Origin: Thermoleophilia bacterium
GTDB taxonomy: Bacteria > Actinomycetota > Thermoleophilia > Gaiellales > JAICJC01
Assembly (NCBI GenBank): GCA_025928435.1
Contig: JAICJM010000032.1
Location: 1-27,382 of the forward strand
Direction: 5' to 3'
DNA: 27,382 nt
The stretch's first letter is position 1. Each line of letters begins with the position of its first letter. Positions 24,874 through 27,382 of the stretch are shown here, piece by piece. The translations under genes were made by a program, and so were the position numbers. The notes beneath the pieces were generated by a model that saw only the letters and a program-made list of their open reading frames with translations, ran no database searches and was not told where the DNA came from.

Positions 24874-25509
24874 TCAGGCGGTCACTGCCGTGTCGGTCTT
24901 CGGCGCGTGCGACCGGCCGAAGGAGAGCGCGGTCTCGCGGTTGCGGAGCGCGCCCCCGACGGCCAGGACACCGAACCCGATGCCCGTGAGGAGCAGTCCG
25001 GTGCCCACCACGATGGCGAACAGCGACAGCTGCGAGGCCATGTAGCTCGACTGGAGCGCCGTGGCCAGGGCGGTCTCGTTGATCCAGACGGTCCGGGCGG
25101 GGTTGTCCTGCGGCTGCCCCTTGACCTTGAGCGCCTGGTTCACGTCGTTGGTGCCCTTGCCGTCCGCCGTGGCGTACCGCGGCATCTGTGCGTAGGTCAG
25201 CCCGCCGGTCGCCTCGAGGGCGTGGATCCGCATGTAGCCGGCGAAGGTGTGGGCCCGGTCGCCGTTGTCGATCGCCAGGCCGGCAACCGACTTCGTGGGG
25301 AAGCTGAGCGACGCCACGTTCAGGCCGGCCTGCTTCGCCTCGGCCTTGATCGCCGTGGGCGTCATGTCCGGCGTGCCGACGATGTGCTCCTGCGCCAGCG
25401 TGTCGTGCACGGTGCCGCGCGCGTTCACGCCCATCACGAGCGCCCCGATGCCGAACGCGATCAGGACGGCCGCCGCGATGAACCCGCCATATTCAAAAAG
25501 CCTGCGCAT
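24874..25509 (-). CDS. two-helix membrane protein with extracytoplasmic domain
   Basis: A 211-residue protein. Helix 1 at ~9-29 (GFIAAAVLIAFGIGALVMGV), an extracytoplasmic domain of ~130 residues (EHIVGTPDMTPTAIKAEAKQ, DRAHTFAGYMRIHALEATGG, Tyr/Met-rich loop YAQMPRYATADGKGTNDVNQ), helix 2 at ~168-190 (LSLFAIVVGTGLLLTGIGFG) and a short basic tail. I recall similar unnamed proteins in Actinobacteria but know no function. ATG 25509 is fixed by GGGAG seven bases upstream; the frame continues far upstream into the insertion sequence, which is not part of the gene. A palindromic box lies about 130 bp upstream, immediately beside the IS insertion point, so the IS may have separated or altered its promoter region. 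Confidence 0.75.
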   Translation of the reverse strand: MRRLFEYGGFIAAAVLIAFGIGALVMGVNARGTVHDTLAQEHIVGTPDMTPTAIKAEAKQAGLNVASLSFPTKSVAGLAIDNGDRAHTFAGYMRIHALEATGGLTYAQMPRYATADGKGTNDVNQALKVKGQPQDNPARTVWINETALATALQSSYMASQLSLFAIVVGTGLLLTGIGFGVLAVGGALRNRETALSFGRSHAPKTDTAVTA

Positions 25510-25636
25510 GATGTGCTCCCTTCGTCTCGTCGATGTACTCATGCGTCTGGTCTTGGTAGGCCCAGTGTCGACCGCTGCGGGCAGGGCGGCATCGGCGGTC
25601 ACACGCAGGCGTACGGGGGATTCCGTCGATCTCAGA

Positions 25637-25651
25637 TGCGGGTTTCCCGCA
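25637..25651 (-). promoter_or_regulatory. TGCGGG-TTT-CCCGCA palindromic box at the IS junction
   Basis: Perfect 6-bp arms around TTT (AAA in gene sense), the most symmetric copy of the recurring box. It lies 128-142 bp before ATG 25509, and the CTAG flanking the insertion sequence starts two bases further on (25653-25656). Confidence 0.6.
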
Positions 25652-25656
25652 GCTAG

Positions 25657-25720
25657 CTCACGGCCGCCAGTATTTCGTTCCCGGGTGCGGCTTCGATTTC
25701 GCCGCCAGTGTTTCGTTCCC
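25657..25720 (+). repeat. left end repeats of the DDE insertion sequence
   Basis: Outer tip CTCACGGCCGCCAGTATTTC with the unit at 25661-25682, and a second unit CGCCGCCAGTGTTTCGTTCC at 25700-25720, about 39 bp apart start to start. Confidence 0.75.
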
Positions 25721-25790
25721 CTCGCTTGCTTCCGCCGCTGCTTTGGAGCGAGCCGCAGGCGAGCGGAGAAGCGGCGGCGCGCGGCGCCGA

Positions 25791-26957
25791 TCATCGGGCG
25801 CCGATCGTGGCGTTCGCGGTGGCGACGATCTCGCCGGCGCGGAGGATGCGCAGGTTGCCTTCGGCGTGCGGGATGGCGAGGTCGAGCACGGCGGTGACGT
25901 ACTCGTAAACGAGCGTGTCGGGCATCGTGATCGCCCGGTTGAGCAGGCGGAGCTTGCGGTCGGAGCGGATGAAGCGGACGAACTCGACTCGGCCGGCGGC
26001 GGGCCAGCCGGCGGGCAGGTCGGCGAGCGGGCGCGGCCTGCGGAGAGCGAGGTCGCCGGCGCTCTCGGCCGGCGTGCACCCGTTGCTGGATCGGTAGCGG
26101 TGGTTGTCGTTGTGGAAGGTCTCGAAGGCGCGCGCCCGCTCTTGTAGGTGGGCGAGCGAGCTGAAGCGTTCCTGGCGGAAGAAGCGTTTGTCGAAGGTGT
26201 CGTTGAAGTGCTCGACGGTGCCATTGCGCCACCGCTCGCGTGCCGGGATGAAGCGCGGCGTCACGCCCTGCCGGAGGCAGAGCCGCACGATCAGGCCGAG
26301 CCCTTTGGGGGCGACGAAGGGACCGCCGTTGTCGAGCTGCAGCCGGTCGGGCAGCCCGAGCCTTGCCCAGAGCGCAACGAATGCGTCGCCGACCTGCTCG
26401 TCCGAGATCGAGGGCACGACCTCGATCCCGCAGCGGTGCGAGGCGCGGTCGATCGCGTTGAGGGCGTAGAAGCGCACCCCGCCCGCGAGGTGGCGGGGCC
26501 CGACCAGGTCGGCCTCGTGCAGCTCGCCCGGCCGCTCGACCGCGACCTGCGGGTAGGGGACGCCCTTCGGCTGCCGGCGTCCGCCGCGGCGGCGGCGGGT
26601 CGCCCCGGCGCGAGCGACGATCCGCTCGATCGTCCGCCTCGGCGGCGGCTGCGCGCCGAGCTTCTCGAGCTCCCAGGCGATCGCCTCGGCGCCCACCTGC
26701 GCCCAGGGGATCGCGACCAGCCGCTCACGCACCGCGACCACCAGCGCCTCCGTCTCAGCACACGTGCGGTGCGGCGCCCGCTCGGAACCGCGCTTCGCGC
26801 CCGCCGCCCAGCTCGCGTTCGCCGGATCGTGGCGGTCGACCCATTTCGCTACCCAGCGTCGCGAGCGCCCGAGTGAGTCGGCGATCCGCTCCGGCGATTC
26901 CCCCGCCAACCGCCGCCGCACCGCTTCCTTGCGCAGCTCTTCCTCGCTCCGTGCCAT
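25791..26957 (-). CDS. DDE (integrase-core) transposase, IS481-like
   Basis: A 388-residue protein. Residues ~5-60 hold a helix-turn-helix (EAVRRRLAGESPERIADSLG then RSRRWVAKW), a second DNA-binding helical region follows (~70-125), and residues ~145-310 form the RNase-H-like rve core with the DDE triad: ELHEADLVGP (first Asp), RLQLDNGGPF (second Asp) and RWRNGTVEHFNDTF (Glu). A C-terminal extension of ~80 residues contains beta strands (VEFVRFIRSDRKLRLLNRAI). The ATG at 26957 has GGAGGTGG upstream. All catalytic residues are present and the frame is intact, so the element may be active. Family placement (IS481-like versus a related unclassified group) is uncertain. Confidence 0.88.
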   Translation of the reverse strand: MARSEEELRKEAVRRRLAGESPERIADSLGRSRRWVAKWVDRHDPANASWAAGAKRGSERAPHRTCAETEALVVAVRERLVAIPWAQVGAEAIAWELEKLGAQPPPRRTIERIVARAGATRRRRGGRRQPKGVPYPQVAVERPGELHEADLVGPRHLAGGVRFYALNAIDRASHRCGIEVVPSISDEQVGDAFVALWARLGLPDRLQLDNGGPFVAPKGLGLIVRLCLRQGVTPRFIPARERWRNGTVEHFNDTFDKRFFRQERFSSLAHLQERARAFETFHNDNHRYRSSNGCTPAESAGDLALRRPRPLADLPAGWPAAGRVEFVRFIRSDRKLRLLNRAITMPDTLVYEYVTAVLDLAIPHAEGNLRILRAGEIVATANATIGAR

Positions 26958-27026
26958 CGCGCCACCTCCGGACTCGCACTCCGAAAGCGGCGAGCGTCGA
27001 AGGCGGCGCGGACGTCAACGCTCGAC

Positions 27027-27113
27027 GGGCACGAAACCATGGCGGCTCAGGCGCAGCCGTTGGGAACGAAAACTGTGGCGGTTCGAAGGGAACGAAACTG
27101 TGGCGGCCGTCAG
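27027..27113 (-). repeat. right end repeats of the DDE insertion sequence
   Basis: Three inverted units: GGGCACGAAACCATGGCGGC at 27027-27046, GGGAACGAAAACTGTGGCGG at 27062-27081, and GGGAACGAAACTGTGGCGG plus CCGTCAG to the tip at 27113. The outer two are near-identical; the inner one is diverged. Positions may be off by one base. Confidence 0.75.
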
Positions 27114-27230
27114 CTAGACCCTATGCGGGTTCGAGCTGGGGTGTGATCTGTCCGGCCAGACCCTCATCGTCGGTTCGCGGGTTTGTCTGGCCGGGGACGG
27201 GCCCTGGCTGACCGCAGACGAGGAGGGTCT
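27113..27230 (+). repeat. IS110 upstream end, copy 2 of the 118-bp inverted repeat (remnant)
   Basis: Same 118 bp as 423-540 in reverse orientation, one mismatch. Here no IS110 transposase follows: identity stops at GAGGAGGGTCT (27230), where the left copy continues to the transposase ATG, and the sequence passes into the end of an IS3-type element. So this is a truncated IS110 end, in the direction a transposase would be read to the right. Confidence 0.85.
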
Positions 27231-27241
27231 TGAGCTTGAGC

Positions 27242-27275
27242 TTGGAGTTGACCCACTTGCGTTGACACCTGGTGG
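27242..27275 (-). repeat. probable terminal repeat of the IS3-type element
   Basis: TGGAGTTGACCCACTTGCGT lies between the IS110 remnant and the IS3-type transposase stop at 27276, where the element end is expected; TG at the tip fits IS3 ends. The partner end is outside the window, so this is inferred from position and form. Confidence 0.5.
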
Positions 27276-27382
27276 TTAGGCCGCGTTGGCTTTGTCGTAG
27301 TATCGCTGTTCGTAGGCTGCGGGTGAGATGCCGCCCAGGCTCGTGTGCCGGCGGCGGGGGTTGTAGAAGCACTCGATGTACC
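27276..27382 (-). CDS. IS3-family transposase (OrfB), C-terminal end only
   Basis: The last 34 residues are visible before the right edge: YIECFYNPRRRHTSLGGISP then AAYEQRYYDKANAA and stop TAA at 27276-27278. YNPRRRHTSLG-x-SP is the conserved C-terminal end of the rve core in IS3-family OrfB proteins. The catalytic region and start lie outside the window. The intact ending suggests a normal, not decayed, element end. Confidence 0.85.
   Translation of the reverse strand, partial: YIECFYNPRRRHTSLGGISPAAYEQRYYDKANAA

Larger units (their letters stand above)
25657..27113 (-). mobile_element. DDE insertion sequence with multi-copy terminal repeats
   Basis: About 1,457 bp. Ends read inward CTCACGGCCGCCA (left) and CTGACGGCCGCCA (right), one mismatch, each flanked outside by CTAG (25653-25656 and 27114-27117), a likely 4-bp target duplication. 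Each end carries repeated GCCGCCA-x-GTTTCGTTCCC-type units: two at left (25661-25682, 25700-25720) and three at right (27088-27111, 27062-27081, 27027-27046), probable transposase-binding sites. One transposase gene lies inside. Boundaries follow the repeat logic and could be off by a few bases. Confidence 0.75.

Noticed and set aside
9023..25651. Reading the palindromic boxes as DosR boxes
   Set aside because: DosR sites have GGGAC and GTCCC separated by four bases; here GGG and CCC are only three or four bases apart with no A/T steps in the arms.
27027..27111. Repeated GGGAACGAAA units as a CRISPR array
   Set aside because: Units are inverted copies of those at the other end of the insertion sequence, with no uniform spacers and no cas genes.

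Overview
Kind of organism. The window is very GC-rich throughout, with strong G/C bias at third codon positions, Shine-Dalgarno starts of the GGAGG type, some GTG/TTG starts, and protein families common in soil Actinobacteria (tandem universal stress protein, DUF1918, DoxX-Rieske fusion, GNAT/ADP-forming acyl-CoA synthetase fusion). I infer a high-GC actinobacterium, possibly of the Thermoleophilia (Gaiellales/Solirubrobacterales); the phylum is fairly safe, the class is a guess. No rRNA, tRNA or CRISPR array was seen.

Layout. (1) 1-540: 5' part of an IS110-family transposase and its upstream end. (2) 541-5732: a decayed membrane-protein gene, a secreted double beta-propeller protein, an ExoD-like membrane protein, a frameshifted flavodoxin and a secreted M23-type peptidase. 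(3) 5733-13679: a patchwork of small stress-type genes (cyclic-nucleotide-binding protein, second broken flavodoxin, ferritin-like diiron protein, PRC-barrel-like protein, universal stress protein, small membrane proteins) and an OLD-family ATPase/nuclease broken by two frameshifts. (4) 13811-22716: large intact energy genes: a P-type cation ATPase, acetate kinase, phosphoketolase, a 57-residue membrane protein and a GNAT-acyl-CoA synthetase (ADP-forming) fusion. (5) 22751-25509: a minus-strand operon (two-domain unknown protein, DUF1918 protein, DoxX-Rieske fusion) and a two-helix membrane protein. (6) 25657-27382: a complete DDE insertion sequence with multi-copy terminal repeats, abutting a 118-bp IS110 end remnant, which abuts the tail of an IS3-type element.

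How the genes fit together. Phosphoketolase makes acetyl-phosphate from sugar phosphates without oxygen; acetate kinase turns it into ATP; the synthetase domain could make further ATP from acetyl-CoA, and its GNAT domain could acetylate proteins. With a universal stress protein, cation pump, DUF1918 protein, ferritin-like protein and DoxX-Rieske membrane protein, the set resembles a low-oxygen/dormancy survival island, analogous in content (not in order) to the mycobacterial DosR regulon. A short palindrome, GGGTTT(C/G)CCC with GC-rich arms, sits 40-130 bp upstream of five genes here (a weaker version before a sixth) and is my best candidate for a shared, undescribed regulatory box. Its spacing does not match the DosR box.

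Mobile frame and decay. Near-identical 118-bp IS110 ends lie at both edges in inverted orientation, so about 26.6 kb is bracketed by inverted repeats. At least three genes carry one-base indels or nonsense changes while the large metabolic genes are intact, suggesting selective decay, although sequencing error must be excluded.
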